The notes beneath the pieces were generated by a model. That model ran no database searches and was not told the DNA's origin. It worked only from the letters and a program-made list of their open reading frames with translations. A DNA stretch of 64,000 bases, taken from Verpa conica. Lineage: Eukaryota; Ascomycota; Pezizomycetes; Pezizales; Morchellaceae. Positions within the stretch are counted from its first letter, which is position 1, and the number at the start of each line of letters is the position of its first letter. The stretch spans positions 1-64,000 of the forward strand of contig JAUFSD010000023.1 of assembly GCA_033030425.1 (NCBI GenBank), given 5' to 3'. The position numbers and the translations under genes are program-made. Shown here in pieces: positions 46,297 to 56,895 of the stretch.

Positions 46297-49200
46297 TCAA
46301 GCACCAATATGAATATAAGATGCCCACATGATAGGTTGCCTCCAATACGTATCCCGTAGCTTTTTAACAGCGGAATGGAATGAAGCACTAACTTTCCGGT
46401 GACCACTCTCAGTCTTACATGGTTGACCATCAAAAAGCAAACGATAGAACTCCCCAGAAACCTTCAGGCACGCATCATCCTTTGATACCCACTGTGTTGC
46501 AAGCACATGGCTGAATCCCGCAAGCTGGAATCCACTGGCAATATAGATCGACTCTTCCGCTAAGACCTCTGAGGCATTTTCTGCGGTGCAGCAAGCAGAG
46601 AGATATGCTATCTGTGCGCGTTGAATATTTGTTTTCGATATTGTTTCGACTGTCAGTCTGTCTGGCTCATCTGACCCATCTTCGGGTTGAAGGAGCAACG
46701 CGCTATTTGAAGGACTGTCGGGGTTGGATACGCCGTGACAGGCAAAATGAATGGTATCGTGTGATGGAAGCTCCTTAAGCACTTGGGCTACGCTCGGATA
46801 GGCCAGGGAGTTTGTGCCAGCTTTGCCATTGACAAGACTCACAATTGTCTTAGATTCCTCTGCCGCTTTGGAGAGATCGCCCCACTTTTTTCCAGGGGTA
46901 CTAGGCATGGTAACGATAAGGATACGGGAATCTTGTTTTCCAAGGAGCTCGAGCTTCTTCTCACGGGCGTATGAAAGGGCCTTAATTGTTGGGATATATG
47001 ATGAAATAGCTCGACACATTGTATTGTTCTCCGTTTTAGGATCCCCTGCAGCATGGAAGGGTGCCATAGCTAGAGGCCCTGCACCAATCCACCAAACTCG
47101 AGGTAGGTCTGCACTATTGGCCACCGGGAGTAGTTTCAAAACCTCACACACTGGCCCTACAGCTACATCCCATAACCACTGCAGTAACTCCCGCATCCTG
47201 TTGTTCCGAGCTGCGTATGTCGACCGCGGGCCGGTAGTAAGCTTACCCATCTCGCTCATCCATTCCCGTGCTTCTCCCCACAACTCCTTCCGGAGTCGTA
47301 GCGATCTAATACCTGAATTTGTAACAATAATAGCATCGCTTCGAAGCTCTACGCTATTGAAAGTTACTATTGGACCGTCGTTCGCCATTGACATGAGGTA
47401 GTCAGCATGGGGTGGAAGTTGGAATCCTTCAAAACCAGGTAACTCCCTGATGGAAGCCAATGTCTCGTCAAGCTGATTAGCCACCAGCTGTCGTCGATCC
47501 CGGACCTGTTCATATGTGGGTTGATAAGTGCCCGAAGTTGTATCTAACTTTATACTAGCTAATGGAGAATCAATCTCAAGTCGGAGACTGTGAAGCCTCT
47601 CGAATATTTCTGGATGCTCCCCTTGCAGCTCTGAGAGGTCGCTCCTGCAATCAATCGCAAATCCCATGATGATTCCTCGACCTAGCTCAAATAACCGAAG
47701 ACTGTATGATGCATCTTCGCCAGCCTGCAAAGCATGGGCCACAGAGAGCAATGTCGTGTGAGTCATGCCAGAACTAGACAATCCATACTCTTGATCGCTT
47801 CTTCCTGTTGACCTCAGGACTACCTTTGGAAGCAGTTTGACAGCATCCGCAAGGATCGAACTAGACTCCTGCCACATTTTCTTCAAGGAAAGAAGTACAG
47901 AAACTGTCCGAGCTACTCTAATCCGAGAACGTGGTGGTGATGTGAGGCAATGCCAAGCCGAGTAAAGAATATTAAGGCTGTGATGAAAATCCCGAGAAGA
48001 ACTCGTTCGTATGTATCTTGAGACCAGGTGATATCCTAAACTCCCCAGTATAACGTCTTGGGAGGTATCTCCAGGGGGCGCTGTTGCATGCGCCTCCTCT
48101 CCATACTTGATGCACTGCTCCAGATCCTCTAATGCTCTTGACTTCTCATACCTGTCATGCAAGCGGTTACTCAGATTGTTCAACCATGATGGTCTAGCAG
48201 GGTGATCCAAGGGTGTCAATGCAAGGGCTTCATCCTCTAGTATTATAGCCCGATCAAGGTCCTCTACTGCTCCGGATCGCTTATATTTGAAGGACAACAA
48301 GATACTCAGATTGTTTAACATCGTCGGTCTACCGATATGGCCAGGTGGTGTTTCCGCAAGCGCTTCTTCGCCCCAGTGGATAGCCTGTACGAGGTCCTCT
48401 ATTCTCTTAGATCTCTCATATCTGGTTGACAGATGATCACTCAAGCTATGCAACCTCCATGCCCTTCCAGTATTTCCGGCGGGTGTTGCTGCAACTGCTC
48501 CCTCCGCACAACTGATAGCCTGCTCAAGGTCTGCTGTAGCCCCAGATCTCTGATAAATATCAGACAGCAAGCTACCCAGGCTACTCAACATCGTCGCTCT
48601 ATCTGCATGCTCAGGAGGTATCTCTACAAGTGCTTCCGCCGTCCCTTTGATAGCTTGCTCCAGGTCCTCCGGAGCCCCTAATACCCGGTATCTACCGCGG
48701 AGACGGTTACTCAAGTTATGCAACCGACCTGCTCTGGCTGTATGTCCAGGCACCGTCGCTACAAGTGCCTCCTCTCCTAGCTTGATAGCCTTCTCAATAT
48801 CCCCAACTACCCCGGACTTGATATATCTGTCTGACAACAAACCGCTCAGACTATTCAGCACCGTTGCTTTGTAGGCGTGTTCAGGAGGTATTGCTGCAAG
48901 CGCCTCCTCGGCCCCCTCAATAGCCTTCTCAAGGTCTTCTACTGCCCCAGATATCTCATATCTTATAGACAACATGTTGCTCAGGTTATTCAACATTGCT
49001 CCTCTGTAGATCTGTTCAGGTGGTGTTGCCGCAAGTGCTTCTTCTGTTCGCCTGATAGCCTTCTCAAGGTCTTCGACTACTCCTAATCTCTCATATCTGG
49101 TGCACAGAAAGTTACCAAGATTGCTCAACATCACTGCTCTTTCGCTGTCATCAGGTGGTGTTGCAAGTGCTTCCTCCACCCGATTGATAGCCTGCTCAAG

Positions 49201-50559
49201 ATCCTCTATTGCCCCAGATCTCTCATACCTGGCAGACAATTGACTACTCAAGCTATTCAATACCGTTGCTCTATATTCTTCTTTAAGAGGTACTGCTACC
49301 AATGCTTCCTCACATAGCTTGATAGCCTGCTGAAGGTCCTCTACGACTCCGAGCCCTTCATATCTGCTGGACATTAAATTACCCAGGTTATTCAATACCA
49401 CTGCTCTATAGGAATGTTCGGGAGGTATTTCTGAAAGTGCTTCCTCCGTCCGCTTGATAGCTTGCTCAAGATCCTCCGATGCTCCGAATCGGTCATACCT
49501 GGTACTAAGGATGCTCCCCAGATGGTCTAAATTGAATGCTCGATTTGTTTGTTCGGACCTTTCTGAAACTGCGGCTTCGAACCAGTTGATTGCTCTCCCA
49601 GTCCGCTCGAGGCTTCCACCCTGGTTAGCACTAGCATGAACTATATCGACAATCATTTTGACATAATATTGGTCCATCTCCGTTGCTCGGGTTGATTCAA
49701 TTAGCCTCTCGGCTAGCTGAATAGTATTCTCGAGATATTTAATCTCCCCAGTATCTGCATACTGCTCATAGCAGGATTCCAGGAGCTTCGCTATCTGTAG
49801 ATTTGACATTGAGGGTGCGCTTGAATTTCCCCTATACATTCCAGTCCAGAGGTTAGTTCTCATAACCTTTGTATTTTGGTAGGAACTTTTGAGTACATTT
49901 GTGCATCAAGTTCCAATACTGGGTTTAGGGTTCTCCGGGTTTTCAATAAACGATTCAAGGGCTTTTCGTTCCTGGTATCCAATAAGGCCAGACGTTCAGC
50001 TAGTCCGATCGCACTTTCCAGACAATTCAATTCGCCTGTCGTCTCGAATTGCTGAGTGAAACTACGAATGAGTTCTACACTCTCTTGTTGTGCCGGCGGG
50101 ACCGACCACTTGAGCTCTCCGGATTCTGAACTGCTGCAGCTTTCTGCATCCGATATCGACTCGTCCCTAGGGATTGCCATTGAGAGGTCAGCTCCCAGTT
50201 CTTTCACGCCAGCCCCTGCAATTCAATTCTTACTCTGTCAGACCCTCAGTGTCCTCCCCCAAGGCATTCCGGATATCCAACAGACGGTCCAGGGCCCCCT
50301 GGTTACGATTGTCATAAGCAACAAGTTCTTCAACTAGCCCGATGGCGCTGTCGAGCTTGGTGCTGTCATGCGTTTCTTCGTAGCTCCTAAAGAATCCTCT
50401 GACCAGTTCTATAGTGCCCTGCTCCGCCGGGCCCGCGTGTAACTCGAGGAAACCTGGCTGCTGGTCGTCTCCACCTGGAATATTGGTTCCATCCGCCCTT
50501 TAATCATTAACCACGAAAGGTCATTACTTATTCCGACTGTTTAAATCGTCTACTTACAT
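46297..50559 (-). CDS. TPR-CHAT caspase-related protease, about 1356 aa
   Basis: Exons down the minus strand: 50559-50558 (only AT of the start codon), 50497-50234, 50166-49897 and 49831-46297. Introns of 60, 67 and 65 bp have GTAAGT, GTAAGA and GTACTC donors and CTGAC/ACTAAC branches, and all keep phase; the split start codon is inference. The N-terminus has three related helical units, one per exon. Next come about twelve TPR-like units of 45 residues (pattern EDLEQAI...EEAL...P...RA..LNNLS..L..RY). The C-terminal third is a CHAT domain with HFACHG (catalytic His about 1211) and LSACCTAEN (Cys about 1259). CHAT proteases are caspase relatives. There is no NB-ARC or NACHT motif. It lies head to head with the gasdermin-like gene, whose product it may cleave when the TPR array senses a partner. 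The CHAT and TPR calls are secure; the substrate is inferred. Confidence 0.85.
48001..49605 (-). repeat. Twelve tandem TPR-like coding repeats, unit 135 bp (45 aa)
   Basis: Successive units share the frame EDLEQAI-x4-EEAL-x3-P-x-E/D-x3-R-A-x2-L-x-N/S-L-S/G-x2-L-x-x-R-Y-x-x-S/L-G. The first unit is 41 residues, one is 44 and the rest are 45. Units differ at many positions, so they are diverged rather than freshly amplified. On the + strand they appear as recurrent CTTGATAGCC and CAAGGTCCTC words. Confidence 0.8.
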
Positions 50560-51127
50560 TATTATTCACAGCCGACACTTTTTTATATGTATAACAATTC
50601 TTACTGTTCTATCGCCCTGGGAGTTGTGGTCAAGCTGCTGGGGTTTGAACGGTCGGGGTAGAAGAATAGCATTTACAATGTCAGGTGGGTACATATGACA
50701 CGTTACGGTATGTGCAGCCACACCACAAGGCAGCCATGGCCCTTGCTGCTGGTTGCCTGTAAAGTAAGACTCCGCGGAATGCATAAAATACTGAGGCTCA
50801 AGAGGCTGAGCATGTCTGCAGTGTCTGGACCTTTTACTCCTGTCATTCGGGATGTATTCCCTATAGAATAATTGTTGCCCGCATTCGCCAAGGGAGCCGC
50901 AATATGCAAACCACGTCGCATCTCCCAGTAAAGCATGCTGCTATATATGTGAGGAAGCTTTGCGACAGCGTAATATCACCGGTTCCTATATCCCAATACT
51001 CCTCGCGTGATATTAGCTTCCCAAATACTCCACAAACCCGAGATCCGTCAACGGCTTTTACTCCCAAAAGAAGTCCTCATACCAACCCCCAACAGTATTA
51101 TATCTCCCAACGCCTGTAACCGCCACG
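50560..51127. promoter_or_regulatory. Shared divergent promoter between TPR-CHAT and gasdermin-like genes
   Basis: About 570 bp separate the proposed start codons of the two divergent genes. A TATATATG stretch near 50943 could serve the rightward gene. Frames crossing this region on both strands lack motifs. The short shared region suggests co-regulation. Confidence 0.45.
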
Positions 51128-52030
51128 ATGGCTATGCTACATTTACTAGAGGATACCCTCCCGATTAATTCCATCAAGATTGGACGTCTCCTTCTCAACC
51201 CCAAACAACCTCAACAACAGTTCATCGACCCTCTCGACCTTCGCCCGACCGGTACGGAGATCAACCACAATGACCAACAGACATTGACACTTCCTAAAAA
51301 CCACAAGATACCACCGTACCTCACCACCATAGCTTCCATTTCTATTTCTCATTCCGAATCCCTCCCGTTGACCGCAACCTTAACCATCCCGGGAGCCACT
51401 TCCTATACCCTCAAGAATCCCGCAGCTTGGTTCAGAACTGCGTGCTGTCGGCCACCTACACGAGAGTTCCTCGAAGAGGCGTTCGAAAACCAAGACGACG
51501 TGTACCTTATCGTCGGCTTCCGCATAATCAAGGACCCTGGCACCACTGGGACCAAAATGCAGGGAACTACGGTTACACCATCTAACCCTATGAGTAGTAG
51601 CGCCGGGCCGGGGGTGGGACACCCGTTGGAGTTCCCATATAAGGAGCCCGGAGAGCATATATTTACAGTGCTGTACCACAAAGTTCAGTTCCAATGCCTC
51701 TCGAGCCTCTACGTCAATACCGCTACCCTCGAGGAAGACAACCGTTGGGTTTCAACTTGGTGTTGGCGTGGACCGGTCCAGCAGTATGAGCTAGCTGAGG
51801 AAGACAATGTGATTGAAGCAATACTTATGGGTTTAGATGATACAAATTTACTGGACGAGAAGGACGGCTCAACTAGAGATCTCATGGAGTGGGCCCCAGA
51901 CATTTTGTGTATAGTGCCAAGGATTCCGGATATCCCAAAGCGTAAGGAGGATAATATGAAACGGACACTAGAGAAGAGTGCAGACGACGAACCCTCGAAG
52001 CGATTGAGATCTAGTTCCATCATAGTTTAA
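51128..52030 (+). CDS. Gasdermin-like pore-forming protein candidate (HET-Q1/RCD-1 type), 300 aa
   Basis: A single exon from ATG 51128 to TAA 52030; no signal peptide and no classic membrane helix. The N-terminal region, LPINSIKIGRLLLNPKQP, and the later DDVYLIVGFRII strand (about residues 124-133) resemble the fungal gasdermin family, which kills cells in allorecognition. The first 215 residues are beta-rich. Residues about 225-300 form a charged tail (acidic stretch, then KRKEDNMKR and KRLRSSS). In HET-Q1 a C-terminal piece of about 5 kDa is removed by a neighbouring protease to release toxicity, and a tail of similar scale is present here. The divergent neighbour is a CHAT protease, matching the known gasdermin-protease gene pairing. 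The family assignment rests on remembered motifs and context, not on a search. Confidence 0.6.
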   Translation: MAMLHLLEDTLPINSIKIGRLLLNPKQPQQQFIDPLDLRPTGTEINHNDQQTLTLPKNHKIPPYLTTIASISISHSESLPLTATLTIPGATSYTLKNPAAWFRTACCRPPTREFLEEAFENQDDVYLIVGFRIIKDPGTTGTKMQGTTVTPSNPMSSSAGPGVGHPLEFPYKEPGEHIFTVLYHKVQFQCLSSLYVNTATLEEDNRWVSTWCWRGPVQQYELAEEDNVIEAILMGLDDTNLLDEKDGSTRDLMEWAPDILCIVPRIPDIPKRKEDNMKRTLEKSADDEPSKRLRSSSIIV

Positions 52031-54563
52031 TTATGATATTCTATTTTTTTAGAGAGCCCCCACAGCCACTCGCCGGCTACGTATTTTGGGCTGTGTCCAT
52101 TAGGCGGATGAGAGATAAAATACTGATAGCTCAATTCTTAGCGGTAGAGTGATAATGATCTCGTCTCCTCTCGCTACAGTCTATATACAGCGAGATCACC
52201 CTATAATGAGATGGATTAGAGTAGTACTATATCCTAATAGAAAAGGCTCATAGCATGCAAAGGAATCTCTGTCTAGTCGGGAGGGTGTACCTTTACAAGG
52301 GATCATCCTTATAAACCGATTCCTTATAGGTCGATTGTACTGTAGTGCTTAGTTCGTTTTGCTGAGTCATTAGACCTCTACCTCCAGTATCGGCAGTCTG
52401 GTACCACTAGTACTCCGATACGGATCATTTTTTGGCATAGCCCACATTGCTAGCTCCTGAGTAAGCTACTCTAGTCTGTAATGGGCCATCAATATCTATC
52501 CAAGAAGGTTTCTCTCTTACTTCTTCTATGCACTACTTGCATCAACTTCTCACGAGAATGGAACCGATCTATAGCGGTCCAACTATATTCATGGTGGAGG
52601 GCGTTATTCTAGGCCCTAACCCCCAATACCCCGATAATGACTACCCAAATGAAAACTTACAACCACCTAGAAAAGACATTTGCTAATCGTATTAGTGATA
52701 TATTTTATCCTTAAAAGGTTGCTAGAGCTGACTTAAAATGTCAAATAACGCTGCTTTAGATCCCCCACTTCCATCTTGAGCCGGTTGGGGCATTCCACAC
52801 CCGCTAGGTTAAAGCCCTGCAAGCATCTCTAATAGAGTAAAAGTACCATAACCTGCGGGCTCCATATACAATAATAAATCAACTCATTCACCAATCCAGT
52901 TGATAGTTACAGTTAGTAAGTAGAAATGTTCATGATGGGACTGGTCCCAGGTGGTGCAAAAAACTCACAGGGTCATGTTTATCAAAGTTCAAAAAACATT
53001 CTAAAAGGATAATTAGCTAGTTTAAACTATGTTTGATTCTTTAAAATTCCATCTACCTGAAATATCAATTATAGCATTTAGTACCTAGTGCCTGCTTTTC
53101 ATTGTTTTTTAAGCTAAGGCAATATTGCCGGGCTTTTTACTAAGACAAGTTTCGCCATTTGAGGCCTGTCTCATCACGAACATTTTTACATACTGACTTT
53201 AAGTTACTTCCCCGGCTAAACGTGACGGTTGATGCATAATAAAATCTCCAGGATTACGGTTCTAGCTAAAGAGTAGTGTTATAGTAACATTATGTTCGTA
53301 AACGTTGCTTGTACTCAGGTTATGGGTGTCGGTTATTTTTGTCCCCCGACAATACCGAAAGAACAGTCATCATTGAAGTAGAGGCTGTAACTACTGGAAA
53401 ACAGCCACTGGGCACCCGGACGCGGACAACTGCTCTATTACCTGAGATATTTAGGGTGAGTGATGGTTGGATGAAAACCTCAGTGTGGCCTGGAACTGCA
53501 GCCTATTAGGCTTTCTGCGGGTGAGCCCCTCAACCACCTACAATCGTACATACATGTATCCTATATAGTAACGGAAATCCCACTCTAAGGCACGAAGATA
53601 GCCATGCTACAATACAGGTTTAATTACTCCATTCAGATACAAGTGCATTTCAGCACACATTCATCAGCTTGATTATATTTCTTCCCATTATAATAGACTC
53701 CACGGAAGATAAGCTATACATCCCCCTTAAATTGCACCTGAAAGCTAGTGTATGGGAGAATAAGACCTCGATAGAAGCTCCCAGAAGCATGCTAGTATAT
53801 AGATATAGGTAGAAAATACTATAGAGTGTGCAGATAGAGAAGAAAACAAATAAGAGTATCGGAGGTCACCAGGGCAGGGCATATAAAGTAGGTACAAACA
53901 GCCCATTCTCCTAGCTATATAGTAAACCAAGCGTTCTCTCCTCCAATCAATCATGTATTCATGATTAATTTATTTATTTATTCTCCTCCAATTCAAAAGT
54001 CGAGTGATAATGCATGATCCCCACATAAGCCTACCATTACCGGAAGTTGATAAAGATTATAAGCTTTAGAGTAACCTCTCACTGCAATCCACTCAAGCTT
54101 AAAAGTCGCTTATAAACGCTAAATAGCATAGCATGATCGAGCGGGCTCCAGTGTAGAGGCCCTAGATAGGATATGAATCCTCTATTCCCAGGACCCAGCC
54201 CCACAGATACCCCCTATTTATCGAAACCTCCTTCTATTTATTCTTGAATCGAGGTATTTACTAACGGGCATCTTTTACTCTATGTAGTGAAGATCAGTGA
54301 CTATTTTTTATTTAACAAGCTGAGATAATATTCCCCAAGTATTAACTACCTAAACCGACCCTATGAAATGAATTCTGCTCTGCAGTAAGACCCTGTAAGA
54401 AGACGAGACTGAATTTAGAGCCAATCTAGCTAACTTGAAAATAACACCCAGAGGCTAAAAGCATTACCTGATGTAGTAGAATTACATCCTGATAACTGCT
54501 AATTGCGAATCTAACTTAGAAAGCCCCCAATGTTTCCTCCTCTAAACTACCCTCCTGCCAGAC
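52031..54563. other. AT-rich intergenic DNA, about 2.5 kb
   Basis: No supported gene; a 66-codon frame at 53309-53509 (+) has no recognised motif. One LINE-tail insertion lies at 53948-53981. Confidence 0.4.
53948..53981 (+). mobile_element. 34-bp LINE-tail insertion with (ATTT)n end and 11-bp target duplication
   Basis: The insert contains CATGTATTCATGATTAATTT and ends in TTATTTATT. The flanks TCTCCTCCAAT (53937-53947 and 53982-53992) are identical. It shares the ATGATTAATT core with the copies at 8538 and 62508. Confidence 0.6.
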
Positions 54564-55571
54564 CTAACCCTTTTCATAAACTGGCGGTGGAATATAAGGA
54601 TTTGCTGGGGCCTCGACAGGTCTTGGCGGCATTGTCATGGAGCCCATCAATTCCGACACGGGTCTTACCGGCGGGTTTTGGGGATAGTCTGTAGGGGGTG
54701 TCTGTTGGATGTTGGGTTGTGGCGCTGACTTCTTCCTTCTCCAGAAAAAGATAAGAGCGCCAATAATGATCGTACCAGCCAGACCCCCGATAGATGCGCC
54801 TACTATTGCCCCTGTTGAGACCGAACTTCCTCCCGACGAAGCCGGCTCCCCCGTAGCTGAAGAGGTAGCAGAGGTTGTCCCGGTACTCTGAGAAGTAGCG
54901 GTGGTACTAGTAAGGGTAGCAGCGGTGGTGGTAGTGTCCGTTGATGTTAGGTTGTACAAGCACTCGCCAGCATACCAAGAGTCGTAAGCTGCCAGATCCG
55001 TTGCATTGCAAGTTGATGCTGACCCAGTGCAGCTTGGCTTTCCGTTCGAGCAAACGCAGTTCTTTGTGTATTCGGTGCAGAGGTTTGTCTTTGTGTTTTC
55101 AAAGCACTGGACAGCACATGTGGGGATGCTCGCAACGTCGATAGGTTTTACGGATGGGCACTGGGTTGCATACCAGTCCTCTGTCCGATTCCAGCAACCC
55201 TCATCCACGTCCAGGTCGTTTCTTAAAGCAAGTGTTAACAATGAACAGTATCCGCGAAAGATCACATTAGATTACTAACTTCCACGCGCACGCTAGAGGG
55301 TTGGGCTTTCCGCAATAACAGTCCTTCGATATGGTAGTTCCGCATCCTAAGGTTCTATAACGTCTAGAAGGAGTTCAGCAAACGGTGATACAAGATGGGG
55401 GGGGGGCTCGGGCTCTACATACGTAAGGCATGTGCTGGCGCACGCTGGAAAGTTTGTGAAATCGATATCTCCACTGGTTTGTCGGGGGAATAGTTGGATC
55501 GACCCTGACGCAAAGCAAGAGATGAAGCTGATGAAGAAAAGGAAGGAGATTGGGTGCAAAGAGAGATCCAT
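54564..55571 (-). CDS. CFEM-like cysteine-rich transmembrane protein, 293 aa
   Basis: Exons 55571-55423, 55354-55280 and 55221-54564, with introns of 68 bp (GTATGT...TATAG) and 58 bp (GTTAGT...TTAAG), both in phase. A signal peptide ends near residue 23 (SFLFFISFISCFASG). Two cysteine-rich units follow: PACASTC, CGTTISKDCYCG and LACAW, then PTCAVQCFEN, CTEYTKNCVCSNGK and GECLYNL. Spacing is close to the eight-cysteine CFEM fold of fungal surface and haem-binding proteins, though not a perfect match. A Ser/Thr-rich stalk of about 60 residues leads to one membrane helix (IGGLAGTIIIGALIFFW) and a basic stop-transfer RRKK, with a Pro-rich cytoplasmic tail. This type I layout suggests a cell-wall sensor or adhesion protein; the ligand is unknown. 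Confidence 0.75.
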
Positions 55572-56895
55572 CGTGGTCCCCCAAGCGTTACAGTGAGGAT
55601 ATCAAGTTGAAGAAAGGGAGTCTCAGAACAGACTGGAATTCCAGGCCATGGAATGTGGAAGGGAGTTAAACAGTTAACCCCGGTTATGGATGCCAAGGAG
55701 GGTTAACATGTGCCAAGGCAGGTTGATGGCTACGCCCGGGGGGGTAACGACCCTACTGCAATCTCCCTCCCCCTTTGGCTGGCAGAGTTTGCTTTGGGAT
55801 GGTGGCTACGAGAATCACATCTGATCGATTTAATAATGAACCCAGGCAGACCCCCAAGGCGCAAACTCGTCAGTTGATTCCCGATTCAACTAAAATATCC
55901 CTGGAAAAGAACTTTATCCTATTTATGGTTGATTACTCGAGATTTGGCTTGTAGCAAGTACTCCCACACCTCCCGGAGCCTGCATAGATGCCTCCGGTTG
56001 GTCTGGCTGGGTCGACTGAAGGGTGTTGCTCCCCCCCCTGTAGCCCTCTCTCGTATTTAATAAATCACCCAGACCAGGACCTACCTTGCACACACACACA
56101 CGTTATAACCCCTCTGCTTGATATCAGGGTACCGAAATAGAATTTTGTCAATTGTTATGAAAACGGCACCACGAATATGCACTGCCTTAGGGTAAGACAC
56201 GTCCAAAAGCGTGGCTGGAGGAGCTCTAAAACATGCATCGAAGCGGACTCTTCCACTGATTCACAAACAGACTGGACGAATGAGAGCTGTTACCAATAAA
56301 AGGGGGGATTCCTTTCAAAGGCTTACCAAATATTGTGATGTTTGTTGGCGTCCAGACACACGCCACGAGACCAATTTGTGTTGGGCACCGCAGGCTGTGT
56401 GTTCCCACCCGGCCGCTTCTGTCACCTCTGTGCCACCCAGACGGTCCCATAGGCAAAATCGATGTCACCGTTGTCACCCCCGCGACAAGAAAGGAATGGC
56501 AACACCCGGCACGCTGACAAATTGACAATTGACCCAATGATTCTCGTCGCCTTGTCGCACAAAGAGCCTCCTTCGCGTAGTACAAACCCACGAGAACACA
56601 GCCTGACTTCCCCCCCCTACTCATGCGTCTCGGTTCCAGTTGAACAAATGAAAGGAAACGTGAATTATGTCTTGGGCTATATTGTAGCCACAATTATAGC
56701 CTCCTACAGTACCAATAGAAATCTATCATGGACATCATATGCACATACAAGAATTAACAACACGACCATGTCTTGTACCAGCAGTAATTTTTAGTAGAGC
56801 AAAGAAATTTAATAAACACTAATAAAATATCTGTGCAAATATAGAATAAAAGAAGTAAACACGAAATCCCACACAGAAAAATATATCCCCTAAAA
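55572..56895. other. Intergenic region, about 1.3 kb, no gene seen
   Basis: Frames between 56211 and 56794 overlap on both strands and have no motif or splice partner. A short (CA)n tract lies near 56090. It contains the promoter of the CFEM-like gene and the 3' flank of the kelch gene. Confidence 0.4.

Noticed and set aside
46814..47401. 195-aa plus-strand frame across the CHAT domain
   Set aside because: Antisense shadow; the opposite strand carries conserved catalytic motifs.
50566..50784. Minus-strand frame just upstream of the CHAT gene as its first exon
   Set aside because: No donor in this frame keeps phase with the next exon; the split-ATG model fits better, though neither is proven.
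55415..55696. Longer alternative frame over the CFEM-like signal-peptide exon
   Set aside because: The overlapping frame lacks the signal peptide and cysteine pattern of the spliced model.
56211..56794. Several 60-155 codon frames between the CFEM-like and kelch genes
   Set aside because: They overlap on both strands with no domain or splice evidence.
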